The notes beneath the pieces were generated by a model that did no database searches, had not been told where the DNA came from, and saw only the letters and a list, made by a program, of their open reading frames with translations. The translations under genes were made by a program, and so were the position numbers. Positions 32,257-41,172 of a stretch of DNA of 64,000 nucleotides are shown here, piece by piece. Source of the stretch: JACJWR01 sp964547485 (lineage in GTDB: Bacteria; Actinomycetota; Actinomycetes; S36-B12; UBA10799); contig CAZJNU010000001.1 in the NCBI GenBank assembly GCA_964547485.1, forward strand, positions 62,001-126,000. The letters are read 5' to 3'. Position 1 is the first letter of the stretch. Every line of letters starts with the position of its first letter.

Positions 32257-34995
32257 GTGACCGAAGACAGCCACCACCTGCAACCAGTCGGAATGCCGCA
32301 TCAGTACGTGGACGTCGATCCGGCGGAGCGAGCCGAATGGCTCGAGTCGTTCGACGCCGTGGTGGACCGGCTGGGACCGGCCCGTGCTCGGTTCCTGATG
32401 CTGGAACTGCAACGCCACGCGGCCGAACTGGACATCGGCGTCCCAGATGTCCGACAGACGGACTACATCAACACCATCAGTCCGGCACACGAACCCGACT
32501 TCCCCGGCGACGAGGTGATCGAAAAGCGAATCCGCGCCTACATTCGCTGGAACGCCGCGATCATGGTCCACCGGGCGCAACGCCCCGGTGTCGGCGTCGG
32601 TGGGCATATCTCCTCCTACGCATCATCGGCCTCCCTCTACGAGGTCGGCTTCAACCACTTCTTCAAAGGCCCGGCAGCCCCCGGCGGCGGCGACCAGGTG
32701 TTCTTCCAGGGTCACGCCTCGCCAGGGATCTATGCCCGCGCATTCGTGGAGGGCAGACTCAACGAACACAACCTGGACGGCTTCCGGCAAGAGTTGACCC
32801 ATCCTGGCGGTGGGTTGCCGTCCTACCCGCACCCGCGACTGATGGGCGGCTTCTGGCAGTTCCCGACGGTCTCGATGGGGCTGGGTCCGATCGACGCCAT
32901 CTACCAAGCGAGATTCAACCGGTACCTCCATGACCGCGGTATCAAGGACACCTCCGAACAACACGTCTGGGCTTTCCTCGGCGACGGTGAGACCGACGAG
33001 CCGGAAACGCTCGGCGATATCGCGCTGGCAGCCCGGGAGCGGCTCGACAACCTCACCTTCGTCATCAACTGCAACTTGCAGCGACTCGACGGCCCGGTGC
33101 GCGGCAATGGCAAAATCATCCAGGAGTTGGAGTCGGTCTTCCGCGGCGCCGGCTGGAACGTGATCAAGGTTGTCTGGGGGCGGAGTTGGGACCCGCTGCT
33201 GGCACAGGACGACGAGGGCGCCCTCGTCCAACTCATGAACAACACCCTCGACGGTGACTACCAGACATTCAAGGCAGAGGACGGCGCGTTCGTCCGGGAG
33301 AACTTCTTCGGCCGTGATCCGCGCACCGCTGCGATGGTGGCCGACTGGTCGGATTCCGATATCTGGCGACTCTCCCGCGGCGGCCACGACTACCGCAAAC
33401 TCTACGCGGCCTATCGTTCGGCGATGGAGCACGAGGGCCGCCCGACGGTGATTCTGGCCAAGACAGTCAAGGGCTGGAGCCTCGGGTCACACTTCGAAGG
33501 TCGCAACTCCACCCATCAGATGAAGCACCTGACGGTCGATGATCTGAAGACCTTCCGGGATCGACTGCAGATCGAGATCCCCGACAGCGAATTGGACCCT
33601 CACCTTCCGCCGTACTACTCCCCCGGCCCGGGCCACGAACACTTCGAGTACCTGCGCGAGCGGCGCGCCTCGTTGGGCGGTTACGTGCCGACCCGCAATC
33701 CGATTTCGCGGCCGTTGGAACTGCCCGGTGACGAACCCTACGAGGTGATGACGCGGGGGTCGGGTAAGCAGGAGGTCGCCACCACGATGGCGTTCGTCCG
33801 GCTGTTGAAGGAACTGCTGAAGGACCCGAACATCGGCCCCAGGCTGGTGCCGATCATCCCGGACGAGGCGCGCACGTTCGGGATGGACGCGATGTTCCCG
33901 GTGCAGAAGATCTACAACCCGGATGGCCAGAAGTACCTGGCTGTGGACCGTGACATGTTCCTGTCCTACAAGGAGAGCACCACCGGCCAGATCCTGCATG
34001 AGGGCATCAACGAGGCCGGCTCGATGTCGTCCTTCTTGGCCGCCGGCTCCTCCTATTCGACGCATAACGAGCCGATGATCCCGATCTACATCTTCTATTC
34101 GATGTTCGGATTCCAGCGCACCGGCGACCAGTTCTGGGTGGCGATGGACCAGAAGGTTCGGGGCTTCACTATCGGCGCCACCGCCGGCCGGACCACTCTG
34201 AACGGCGAAGGTCTTCAGCACCAGGATGGCCACTCCCTGCTGATTGCGGCAACGAACCCCACCTGTATCGCCTACGACCCTGCCTATGCCTACGAACTGA
34301 CCCATATCGTCAAGGACGGCCTCCGCCGGATGTACGGGCCGGACTCGGAGGACATCTTTTACTACCTGACCGTCTACAACGAACCGATCGTGCAACCTGC
34401 CCAGCCAGCTGACGCCGATATCGAGGGCATTCTGCGCGGTATCCACCTGATTTCGGCGGCCGATCCCGCGGCAGCCGCCGACCGACCACGGGCGCAACTG
34501 CTGGCCTCCGGCGTAGGTGTTCCGTGGGCCTTGAAGGCGCAGCAACTCCTCGCCGACGAGTGGGGTGTGCACGCCGATGTCTGGTCAGTGACGAGTTGGA
34601 ACGAATTGCGGCGCGACGGCCTGTCGGTCGACCGACACAACCTGACCAACCCGGATGCACCGGCCAAAACCGCCTACGTCACCACCAAACTGGCCGACCG
34701 ACCCGGTCCGTTCGTGGCGGTCTCGGACTATCAGCGGGCGGTGCAGGACCTGATCCGGGAATGGGTTCCGGGCCGGTACTACACGCTCGGCACAGATGGC
34801 TGGGGAATGTCCGACACCCGTGGAGCTTTGCGCCGCCACTTCCTGGTGGACGCGGAGTCGATCGTCGTGCAGACGCTGCAGGCCCTCGCCGACCGGGGAG
34901 AGTACGACCGGGCTGCGGTCGGCACCGCCATCAAGCGCTACCGGCTGTGGGATCCGACAGCGGCAGACGCCGGAAACACCGAGGGTTCGGGCTGA
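32257..34995 (+). CDS. aceE: Pyruvate dehydrogenase E1 component, homodimeric type
   Basis: 912 residues, the length of homodimeric AceE. It decarboxylates pyruvate with thiamine diphosphate and transfers the acetyl group to lipoyl-E2. Recognisable parts are YINTISPAHEPDFPGDEVIEKR, GGHISSYASSASLYEVGFNHF, the ThDP/Mg motif AFLGDGETDEPE through FVINCNLQRLDGPVRGNG, PVQKIYNPDGQKYLAVDRDM, and RTTLNGEGLQHQDGHS in the transketolase-like domain. GTG start with GAAAGG upstream. The lipoyl-less E2-like gene precedes it; no E3 or complete E2 is in the window. Confidence 0.96.
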   Translation: MTEDSHHLQPVGMPHQYVDVDPAERAEWLESFDAVVDRLGPARARFLMLELQRHAAELDIGVPDVRQTDYINTISPAHEPDFPGDEVIEKRIRAYIRWNAAIMVHRAQRPGVGVGGHISSYASSASLYEVGFNHFFKGPAAPGGGDQVFFQGHASPGIYARAFVEGRLNEHNLDGFRQELTHPGGGLPSYPHPRLMGGFWQFPTVSMGLGPIDAIYQARFNRYLHDRGIKDTSEQHVWAFLGDGETDEPETLGDIALAARERLDNLTFVINCNLQRLDGPVRGNGKIIQELESVFRGAGWNVIKVVWGRSWDPLLAQDDEGALVQLMNNTLDGDYQTFKAEDGAFVRENFFGRDPRTAAMVADWSDSDIWRLSRGGHDYRKLYAAYRSAMEHEGRPTVILAKTVKGWSLGSHFEGRNSTHQMKHLTVDDLKTFRDRLQIEIPDSELDPHLPPYYSPGPGHEHFEYLRERRASLGGYVPTRNPISRPLELPGDEPYEVMTRGSGKQEVATTMAFVRLLKELLKDPNIGPRLVPIIPDEARTFGMDAMFPVQKIYNPDGQKYLAVDRDMFLSYKESTTGQILHEGINEAGSMSSFLAAGSSYSTHNEPMIPIYIFYSMFGFQRTGDQFWVAMDQKVRGFTIGATAGRTTLNGEGLQHQDGHSLLIAATNPTCIAYDPAYAYELTHIVKDGLRRMYGPDSEDIFYYLTVYNEPIVQPAQPADADIEGILRGIHLISAADPAAAADRPRAQLLASGVGVPWALKAQQLLADEWGVHADVWSVTSWNELRRDGLSVDRHNLTNPDAPAKTAYVTTKLADRPGPFVAVSDYQRAVQDLIREWVPGRYYTLGTDGWGMSDTRGALRRHFLVDAESIVVQTLQALADRGEYDRAAVGTAIKRYRLWDPTAADAGNTEGSG

Positions 34996-35038
34996 CCGGC
35001 CGACCGGCCGCGAAAGGACCAGCGCGAGCTGGCTGGAC

Positions 35039-35566
35039 TCAGCCGACCTGGTTCAGCCAGCGCACCGGGGCACCATCACCGGCGTGACGGAAGGGCTCCA
35101 ACTCGTCATCCCACGGCCGCCCCATCAGCAGTTCCAGTTCGCGCTCCATGTCGAACTCGTCGCCGAGGATGCTGGCTGCCGCCGACCGGGCGAACATGGC
35201 GCGCAACTGCTCCTCGCCCACCATGATGTCGCCGTTGGTGGCTACCGTGGCCCGGAAGATACCGAGCTCAGGGGTGCACGAGTAGCGCTCGCCATCGGTG
35301 CCCGGTGAGGCGTCCTCAGTGACCTCGAACCGTAGCCCCGGGAAGCCTCGAAGCTCACTGGCGATCCGCGCGCCCGTACCCGCCGGACCGGTCCACGCTG
35401 CCTCCGCCCGCAGACTGCCATGCAGCGCAGGTTGAGCGGTGAACTCGAGCGGCAGTGGGCGGCCGAGGACACGCTCCAGCGCCCACCCCACATGCGCTGA
35501 CAGCGCCTTGGAGCAGGCATGGACAAACACGACCCCACGGGCCGTTCTCGGCACTACATCGGACAT
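35039..35566 (-). CDS. DUF3145 family protein
   Basis: 175 residues, soluble. The family opening TARGVVFVHACSKALSAHVGWALERVLG is followed by WTGPAGTGARIASELRGFPGLRFEVTED, RYSCTPELGIFRATVATNGDIMVGEEQLRA and the C-terminal LGRP/MGRPWDDELEPFRHAGDGAPVRWL. This matches DUF3145, a small family restricted to actinobacteria and of unknown role. GAGGAGG lies before the ATG. It converges on aceE with a 43-base gap. Confidence 0.88.
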   Translation of the reverse strand: MSDVVPRTARGVVFVHACSKALSAHVGWALERVLGRPLPLEFTAQPALHGSLRAEAAWTGPAGTGARIASELRGFPGLRFEVTEDASPGTDGERYSCTPELGIFRATVATNGDIMVGEEQLRAMFARSAAASILGDEFDMERELELLMGRPWDDELEPFRHAGDGAPVRWLNQVG

Positions 35567-35683
35567 ATTCGTCCTCCTCGATCAGAAGTCGCCTTCCCCT
35601 GCGCTCCTACGAGGTCTATCCTGCCGAGGATTATAGTCACAGCCGTCCCACCAGCACCAGAGGCACCACAGGTCACATCCACC

Positions 35684-35805
35684 TCAGTGCACCTCCTCGC
35701 CGCTCAACCACTCGACCACAGCTCCAACGTATCCGACCCAACCCCGGTAGCGGATCAGTTCGTCGGAGACACCACGAAGGGAACCCGCCAGCGCGACCCG
35801 TTCGA
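35684..35805 (-). CDS. C-terminal fragment of an unidentified gene cut by a scaffold gap
   Basis: About 40 codons run from the gap edge to a TGA at 35684-35686 on the minus strand, reading ERVALAGSLRGVSDELIRYR and then a Trp-rich end WLSGEEVH. Codon use looks coding, with GC-rich third positions. The shape loosely recalls the end of small helical regulators such as PadR proteins, but the fragment is too short to name. Its 5' part lies in or beyond the N-run. Confidence 0.35.
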
Positions 35806-35905
35806 NNNNNNNNNNNNNNNNNNNNNNNNNNNNNNNNNNNNNNNNNNNNNNNNNNNNNNNNNNNNNNNNNNNNNNNNNNNNNNNNNNNNNNNNNNNNNNN
35901 NNNNN
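35806..35905. other. Scaffold gap of 100 N
   Basis: Exactly 100 N, the usual placeholder for a gap of unknown size. The flanks 35567-35805 and 35906-36062 hold the C-terminal fragment above and the glgP leader; no other gene is evident there. Confidence 0.95.
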
Positions 35906-36062
35906 GGCCGCCGGGTCCCGCTCCGGTGCGTTCGTCCGACCTACCCGCCGGTCACGGACTAGGCTGCCGTCCATTGCCCAACACCCTCGACACCCCGACC
36001 GCCGGCCATACATGCGCCGACTGACGGGCCATGATCCGGTCGCCCACCACGAGAGGACAGCC

Positions 36063-38516
36063 GTGACCCTCGATCAAGTTCCCGCCGACATTGAGCACGA
36101 CCCGGCATATCTGGCAGACGAGTTCGTGAAGAACCTGCGCATGCACCAAGGGGTCTCGATCGACCGAGCCACCGAGAACGACCTCTACCAGGCGCTGGGC
36201 ATCACCGTGCGCAGCCTGCTGATGGACAACTGGTTGGAGCGGCTGCGCAGGCAACTTCAGAAGGGCCCGAAGGTTGTGGCCTACCTCAGTGCCGAGTATC
36301 TATTGGGACCGCAGCTCCTCAACAGCATGTTGGCCGATGACCTGGAAGGCCCGATGCGGGAGGCCCTCGCCTCCCTCGGACTGGATCTCGACGACCTGGT
36401 CGCGGTCGAACCCGAGCCCGGCCTCGGCAACGGCGGCCTCGGTCGTCTGGCCGCCTGCTACATCGATTCGCTCGCCACCCTGGGGATCCCGGCGGTCGGC
36501 TATGGCATCCGCTACGAGTACGGCATCTTCCGGCAGGCGTTCGTCGACGGTCGGCAGGTGGAAATGCCGGACAAGTGGCTCGCCGGCGGGAATCCGTGGG
36601 AGTTTCCGCACACCCACATGACGCAGACCATCGGCTTCGGTGGCCACACCGAGAACCACGTGGACGCGCTCGGACAGTTGCGGACGGAGTGGATTCCGGA
36701 TCGGACTGTCATCGCCGTGCCCTACAACTATCTCGTGCCGGGCTTCCGCAACGGTGTCGTCAACACCCTCCGGCTGTGGTCGGCGGAGTCGCCGGATGAA
36801 TTCAATCTGGAGATCTTCAATGCCGGAGACTACGAGAATGCGGTCGGTCAGCAGGTGCGGGCGTCGAACCTGTCGAAGGTGCTCTACCCGGAGGATTCCA
36901 CGCCACAGGGTAAAGAGCTGCGGCTATCCCAGCAGTACTTCTTCACAGCGGCATCGATCCGGGACTTCCTGGATCAGACTCTTCCGGCTGGATTCCCGCT
37001 GACTCGGCTGTCCGAACGCGTCATCTTCCAACTGAACGACACCCACCCGGTGATCGGCATCCCGGAAATGATGCGCATCCTGGTCGATGAGGAGCAGTTG
37101 GAGTGGGATGTCGCCTGGGCGATCGTCAACAAATCGTTCGCCTACACCTGTCACACCCTGATGCCGGAGGCGCTGGAGGTGTGGCCGGTGGAACTGATGT
37201 CACGGCTGCTACCCCGACACATGGAGATCATCTACGAGATCAACTCTCGTTTCCTCGCCGAGGTGCACGCCACCTTCCCCGGTGACGACGGGATCGTGGA
37301 ACGGATGTCGATCATTTCCGAATACCCACAGCGTGGCGTCCGAATGGCACACCTCGCAGTTGTCGGTAGCAGCCGAGTGAACGGTGTCGCCGAACTGCAT
37401 TCGCAGTTGCTGCGAGACAAAGTGCTGGTCGACTTCTCGACTATGACGCCGGAGAAATTCACGAACGTCACCAACGGCATCACCCCGCGCCGGTTCCTGC
37501 GGGTGGCGAACCCCGGCCTATCAGCCCTGATCACCGAAGCGATCGGACCGGGCTGGGAGATCGACCTCGAGCGGCTCAGGGAACTTGAACCGCTCGCCGA
37601 CGATGCCGCCTTCCGCGCCCAGTTCGCAGAGATCAAGCAGGTCAACAAGGCCAAGCTGTCGAACCTGCTGGCCGAGCGGGACGGCCTATCGGTGGATCCG
37701 GCAACCATGTTCGACGTGATGGTCAAGCGATTGCACGAGTACAAGCGACAGGTGCTCAAACTGCTGCACACCGTGACGCTCTACCAACGGATCAAGTCCG
37801 ACCCGAACGCCGACGTGGTACCTCGGACCATCCTGTTCGGCGCCAAGGCCGCACCCGGATATGTAATGGCCAAACAGACCATCGAACTGATCCTCGCCGT
37901 CGCTCGCGCCATCGATAACGACCCAGATGTGGCAGGCCGGCTCCGAATCGCGTTCCCGGCCAACTACAACGTGGTGCTGGCCCAGTCGATCGTGCCGGCC
38001 GCCGAACTCAGCGAGCAGATTTCGATGGCAGGCAAGGAAGCCTCCGGCACCGGCAATATGAAGTTCGCGCTCAATGGCGCGCTGACTATCGGCACGCTCG
38101 ACGGCGCGAATGTTGAGATTCGGGAGTTGGTCGAGCCGGAGAACTTCTTCCTCTTCGGCTTGACGGAGGAACAGGCGAGCAAGGTGCAGGCCGCCGGTTA
38201 CCGGCCCCGCAACTACTACGAGATGGATCCCGAACTGCACCGCGCCATCGATGCCCTCTCCGGCGGAGCACTGCTGAACGGCGCAACCGAGGCCGGACAT
38301 GCGGTGATCGACCACTTGATGGAGAGCGATCCGTTCCTGGTGCTGGCCGACTACCGCGCCTACATCGACACCCAGGACCTCGTCGATATCAACTACCTGG
38401 ACCAGGACGACTGGAATCGAAAGGCGATCCTGAACGTGGCCAGATCCGGTTACTTCTCCTCGGACCGCTCCATCCGGGACTATCTTGAACGTATCTGGCA
38501 CGCGACAGAGGGCTAG
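36063..38516 (+). CDS. glgP: Glycogen/maltodextrin phosphorylase
   Basis: 817 residues from the GTG at 36063 (GAGAGGA upstream), normal length. It releases glucose 1-phosphate from alpha-glucans with pyridoxal phosphate. Diagnostic segments are VVAYLSAEYLLGPQLLNSML, EPGLGNGGLGRLAACYIDSL, GYGIRYEYGIF, FQLNDTHPVIGIPEMMRIL, MVKRLHEYKRQ, and the cofactor-binding EASGTGNMKFALNGALTIG with Lys667, followed by TLDGANVEI. It lies after the gap, so its upstream partner genes are not visible. A DUF1707 gene follows on the same strand. Confidence 0.96.
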   Translation: MTLDQVPADIEHDPAYLADEFVKNLRMHQGVSIDRATENDLYQALGITVRSLLMDNWLERLRRQLQKGPKVVAYLSAEYLLGPQLLNSMLADDLEGPMREALASLGLDLDDLVAVEPEPGLGNGGLGRLAACYIDSLATLGIPAVGYGIRYEYGIFRQAFVDGRQVEMPDKWLAGGNPWEFPHTHMTQTIGFGGHTENHVDALGQLRTEWIPDRTVIAVPYNYLVPGFRNGVVNTLRLWSAESPDEFNLEIFNAGDYENAVGQQVRASNLSKVLYPEDSTPQGKELRLSQQYFFTAASIRDFLDQTLPAGFPLTRLSERVIFQLNDTHPVIGIPEMMRILVDEEQLEWDVAWAIVNKSFAYTCHTLMPEALEVWPVELMSRLLPRHMEIIYEINSRFLAEVHATFPGDDGIVERMSIISEYPQRGVRMAHLAVVGSSRVNGVAELHSQLLRDKVLVDFSTMTPEKFTNVTNGITPRRFLRVANPGLSALITEAIGPGWEIDLERLRELEPLADDAAFRAQFAEIKQVNKAKLSNLLAERDGLSVDPATMFDVMVKRLHEYKRQVLKLLHTVTLYQRIKSDPNADVVPRTILFGAKAAPGYVMAKQTIELILAVARAIDNDPDVAGRLRIAFPANYNVVLAQSIVPAAELSEQISMAGKEASGTGNMKFALNGALTIGTLDGANVEIRELVEPENFFLFGLTEEQASKVQAAGYRPRNYYEMDPELHRAIDALSGGALLNGATEAGHAVIDHLMESDPFLVLADYRAYIDTQDLVDINYLDQDDWNRKAILNVARSGYFSSDRSIRDYLERIWHATEG

Positions 38517-38551
38517 GGCGGAAGTCCCGCTAGCCACGAGAGGGGACTGCA

Positions 38552-39010
38552 GTGAGTGATTCCTCCCAGCCACCGGGCTCCGGTGGCATCAGGGCGAGCG
38601 ACAGCGACCGAGAGGCCACCGTGCTCATCCTCAACAAGGCGTTGGGCGACGGTCGGATCAACGCCAGCGAACATGACCAACGAATGTCGGCGGCCTATGC
38701 TGCGGTGACGATGGGCGAGTTGACGCGACTGACGTCCGACCTGCCCGCCACGCCGCCACCGCCGCCGGGACCGCCCGCGGTCTCGCACTACACACCAGCT
38801 GAACTGCAGTCCAACGCTGGCTCCGGAATGCGGGCGATGTGGTTGTCCTGGCTCGGGGTGTCGGTGTTCATGATTGCGATCTGGCTGGTGGGCATCTTGA
38901 CTAGCGATCCCATCCAATGGCAGGGCTTCTGGCCGCTCTGGGTGATCGTCCCCTGGGGGGCAGTGATATTGATGCGCACTATTATCGACTCCGGGAACAA
39001 CCAGCGCTGA
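38552..39010 (+). CDS. DUF1707 domain membrane protein
   Basis: 152 residues, GTG start with GAGAGGGGA upstream. The N-terminal DUF1707 motif is clear: IRASDSDREATVLILNKALGDGRINASEHDQRMSAA is the usual 'RxSDxDRExvxxxLxxAxaeGRLxxxEfdeR' pattern (here in two pieces for brevity: IRASDSDRE and GRINASEHDQRMSAAYAA). A Pro-rich linker follows, then two transmembrane helices (MWLSWLGVSVFMIAIWLVGI and WPLWVIVPWGAVILM). The domain is typical of actinobacterial membrane proteins of unknown role, possibly in envelope sensing. A perfect 23-bp hairpin lies after the stop. Confidence 0.88.
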   Translation: MSDSSQPPGSGGIRASDSDREATVLILNKALGDGRINASEHDQRMSAAYAAVTMGELTRLTSDLPATPPPPPGPPAVSHYTPAELQSNAGSGMRAMWLSWLGVSVFMIAIWLVGILTSDPIQWQGFWPLWVIVPWGAVILMRTIIDSGNNQR

Positions 39011-39019
39011 CCGAGGTCC

Positions 39020-39069
39020 ACATGTAGTTCGGCCCGCAACCCCGCTGGGTTGCGGGCCGAACTACATGT
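39020..39069. terminator. Perfect 23-bp bidirectional stem-loop
   Basis: Arms 39020-39042 and 39047-39069 are exact reverse complements with a 4-base loop. It lies between two convergent genes (DUF1707 protein and Rpf-like protein) and can serve both strands. Confidence 0.8.
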
Positions 39070-39087
39070 CAGGTTGTGCGGCTGGCC

Positions 39088-39900
39088 TCAGGCGCAGGCC
39101 CAGGGGCCCCAGCCGGCGCTCTGGTAGTAGTTGTACGCCACCAGGTCCTGCGCCCACTTCGGCGCCTGATCGGCGGTACCGGCCCAGCGGCCGCCACCGG
39201 CTCCGAGCCAGCTGCCATAGGCGAACTGCCAGGCACCGTAGTAGCCGTTACCGGTATTGATGCCGTAGTTGCCACCGGACTCGCAGGCCACAACTGACAG
39301 GGCCTTCGACGTGTTAGCCCAGTTGGCGGCCTCGAGGATCCTTGAGATGTCGCCTTCCGACAGAGCGTAGGCCGAAATGGTGGCGGGGCTGATCCCGACC
39401 GAACGGGCCAGCGCGGCCAGGCGTTCGGCGTTCCGTGCGGCCTTCTCTGCGCGCCAGGCGTCAGCCGCAGCCTTGGTGGCGGCGTTGATGGCCCGGGTAC
39501 GTGCCCGAGTGGCGTCGTTGAAGGCCTTCAAGCTGGCGACGTGGGCCTTGCGGGCGTCGGTGAGTTCGGCGTACAGCGCCGCTCGCTCTTCGTCGGTCGT
39601 GGCAGCACCGAGCTTCACCTTCAGGGCACCCACGGTCCAGCCGGCCTGCAGGTAGGCGTTGCGTGCCTGAATCCAGCGCTGGTGCGCAGCGGCACGCGCC
39701 ACGGCGGCCCGCTTCGCCACCAGGGCGGCACGGTTGGCCGACTGGCGTGGCGTGAAACTGGCCGCGCTGACAGCGGACGACGCGGTCGTCGCCTGAGTGG
39801 CAGACGCCACCGGAGCGGCGGTCGCCGGTGCGGCTGCGAGGCCGACCGCGAGCGCACCGGAGGCGAGCAGGGTAGAGGTACCGATCAATGCTTTTCGCAC
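39088..39900 (-). CDS. Secreted resuscitation-promoting-factor-like transglycosylase
   Basis: 270 residues from a GTG at 39900 with AAAGGA upstream. A signal peptide (VRKALIGTSTLLASGALAVGLAAAPATAA) is followed by an alanine-rich coiled coil (about residues 45-180) and a C-terminal catalytic domain of about 75 residues. That domain has VVACESGGNYGINTGNGYYGAWQF with the conserved catalytic Glu, then WAQDLVAYNYYQSAGWGPWAC, the Rpf/c-type-lysozyme-like pattern with paired cysteines. Rpf proteins cleave peptidoglycan and promote outgrowth from dormancy. The domain sits at the C-terminus after a coiled coil rather than next to LysM or G5 domains, so cell-wall targeting may rely on the helices. Confidence 0.88.
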   Translation of the reverse strand: MRKALIGTSTLLASGALAVGLAAAPATAAPVASATQATTASSAVSAASFTPRQSANRAALVAKRAAVARAAAHQRWIQARNAYLQAGWTVGALKVKLGAATTDEERAALYAELTDARKAHVASLKAFNDATRARTRAINAATKAAADAWRAEKAARNAERLAALARSVGISPATISAYALSEGDISRILEAANWANTSKALSVVACESGGNYGINTGNGYYGAWQFAYGSWLGAGGGRWAGTADQAPKWAQDLVAYNYYQSAGWGPWACA

Positions 39901-40149
39901 GAGAATCCTTTGTCGTTGGTCCCCTCGCACACGACCGCGAAAGGCACGGCGCAGGGTGGTCTCAGGGGCGAACACTGGGCGGTTTACGCCCGGCCCATGC
40001 GGTGCCATCTGGATCGGTCACCGCTGGATCTGTCTATGACCGTAGGCGTGGATTCGCCCGCCTCACAACTCCGCCAGCCGGAGCTGTGGATGATTCATGC
40101 CTGACAGGTGAGGCAGATCACCCCGGGCGTCAACGAACCTTGGCTGTTC
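39901..40149 (-). other. Leader/intergenic region upstream of the Rpf-like gene
   Basis: About 250 bases without a convincing gene. Rpf genes in actinobacteria often have a c-di-AMP riboswitch here; the conserved ydaO core with its GAACCCGACAGC-like block was not found. The region contains several GC-rich inverted segments and the ribosome-binding site AAAGGA just before the GTG. Confidence 0.4.
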
Positions 40150-40177
40150 GGTCGAGGCCAGTTGATGGGCCTCGACC
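40150..40177 (-). terminator. 10-bp stem-loop after the cupin gene
   Basis: GGTCGAGGCC (40150-40159) and GGCCTCGACC (40168-40177) are exact complements with an 8-base loop, beginning 2 bases after the cupin stop on the minus strand. Short, GC-rich, no U-tract. Confidence 0.55.
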
Positions 40178-40179
40178 GG

Positions 40180-40623
40180 TCAGCCCTCAGGTAGTCCGTC
40201 CAGCACGCCGGGCTGCCAGCCGGGTTCAGCCAATTCGAAGCCGGCGAAGTTGAACCCCGGCGCCACGACGCAGCCGACCAGGCTCCACCGGCCGGTGGAC
40301 CTTGCCGCCTGCCAGGCGCCAGCGGGCACAACAGCCTGCGGGGATAGACCTGGCTCATTGCCGATCAACAGCTCACGTCTGGCGTCCGCCGTGACGATCT
40401 GCAGGGCCAGCGGATCGCCGGCGTGAAACAGCCAGTGCTCGTCCGCATCCACCCGGTGCCAGTGACTGTTCTCGCCAGCTCCCAGCAGAAACAGGATTGA
40501 GGTGCTCGCCGGACGTTCACCGGGGGATCCCGACGCGCGGTAAGTCTCGCGGAACCAGCCGCCCTCTGGGTGTGGCGCAAGCGAATACTCCGCGACAATC
40601 TCGGCTGCGCTCCGATCGTCCAT
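40180..40623 (-). CDS. Cupin superfamily protein (DUF985)
   Basis: 147 residues from the ATG at 40623 (GAGGTGGAG upstream). The DUF985 pattern is clear: IVAEYSLAPHPEGGWFRETYRA, SILFLLGAGENSHWHRVDADEHWLFHAGDPL (the metal-binding His and Glu cluster, quoted in part), AVVPAGAWQAAR and SLVGCVVAPGFNFAGFELAE. The fold is a metal-binding beta barrel; the substrate is unknown. It lies 56 bases after the PIG-L fragment on the same strand and is closed by a hairpin. The frame continues open upstream across the gap, but that is not coding. Confidence 0.9.
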   Translation of the reverse strand: MDDRSAAEIVAEYSLAPHPEGGWFRETYRASGSPGERPASTSILFLLGAGENSHWHRVDADEHWLFHAGDPLALQIVTADARRELLIGNEPGLSPQAVVPAGAWQAARSTGRWSLVGCVVAPGFNFAGFELAEPGWQPGVLDGLPEG

Positions 40624-40679
40624 CTCCACCTCGACCAACTCTCTCCCGTCAGCATCGGGCAGCTGTGCCCTGCCGTGAT

Positions 40680-40863
40680 CTATCCGAACAGTTCGACCGG
40701 CACGGCCGCACCCACTCCCGCTCGGACACCTACCTGTTCGCAGTATGCCCGGACGAATTCGGGATCGGCCATCGGATGGTCGCCCAATGCCTCCAGGTAG
40801 GAGCCATGAGCGCGCAACGATGCCACAGCGGCATCCAGGTGCCCGCTGACATCGACAGCGTGG
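40680..40863 (-). CDS. C-terminal fragment of a PIG-L family deacetylase (truncated by gap)
   Basis: About 60 codons between the gap edge and a TAG at 40680-40682 read AVDVSGHLDAAVASLRAHGS, then YLEALGDHPMADPEFVRAYC and GAAVPVELFG. The 'HvDVsaHld.kvaAl.aHaSQ' shape and the FVRAY-like end fit the C-terminus of PIG-L/MshB-type N-acetylglucosamine deacetylases. The catalytic N-terminal part with its HPDDE motif is missing in the gap. The fragment is in a different frame from the cupin. Confidence 0.6.
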
Positions 40864-40963
40864 NNNNNNNNNNNNNNNNNNNNNNNNNNNNNNNNNNNNN
40901 NNNNNNNNNNNNNNNNNNNNNNNNNNNNNNNNNNNNNNNNNNNNNNNNNNNNNNNNNNNNNNN
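40864..40963. other. Scaffold gap of 100 N
   Basis: Placeholder gap that cuts a PIG-L-type gene on its left and the 5' part of another minus-strand gene on its right. True length unknown. Confidence 0.95.
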
Positions 40964-41172
40964 GCCTCCGCCAGCACCTCGTCCGACGGCATCACCTCGA
41001 GGAAGTCGACCACCGCATCCACCGCGGTCAGTTCCGCGAGGGTGTAGGCCCCGAGCGGTACCGGACCCGTGCTCACCAGGTGGACGACGGCGGCCACCAG
41101 CCCCTCCGGGACGGAGGCGGCCGGAACGGATCCGTCACCCGAAGTTGCCGGATTCCCAGTTGACTCACTCAT
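40964..41172 (-). CDS. N-terminal fragment of an unidentified protein (3' end lost in gap)
   Basis: 69 codons starting at an ATG that overlaps the stop of the upstream gene (ATGA-type coupling). The visible part is a Ser/Gly/Pro N-terminus followed by helical, acidic stretches (VPEGLVAAVVHLVSTGPVPL, YTLAELTAVDAVVDFLEVM, PSDEVLAE). No motif is recognised. It could be a separate small gene or the start of one reaching into the gap; it does not look like the start of a PIG-L enzyme. Confidence 0.5.

Noticed and set aside
39901..40149. Possible c-di-AMP (ydaO) riboswitch upstream of the Rpf-like gene
   Set aside because: Expected by analogy with other rpf genes, but the conserved GAACCCGACAGC-type core and the order of helices could not be found on the minus strand.
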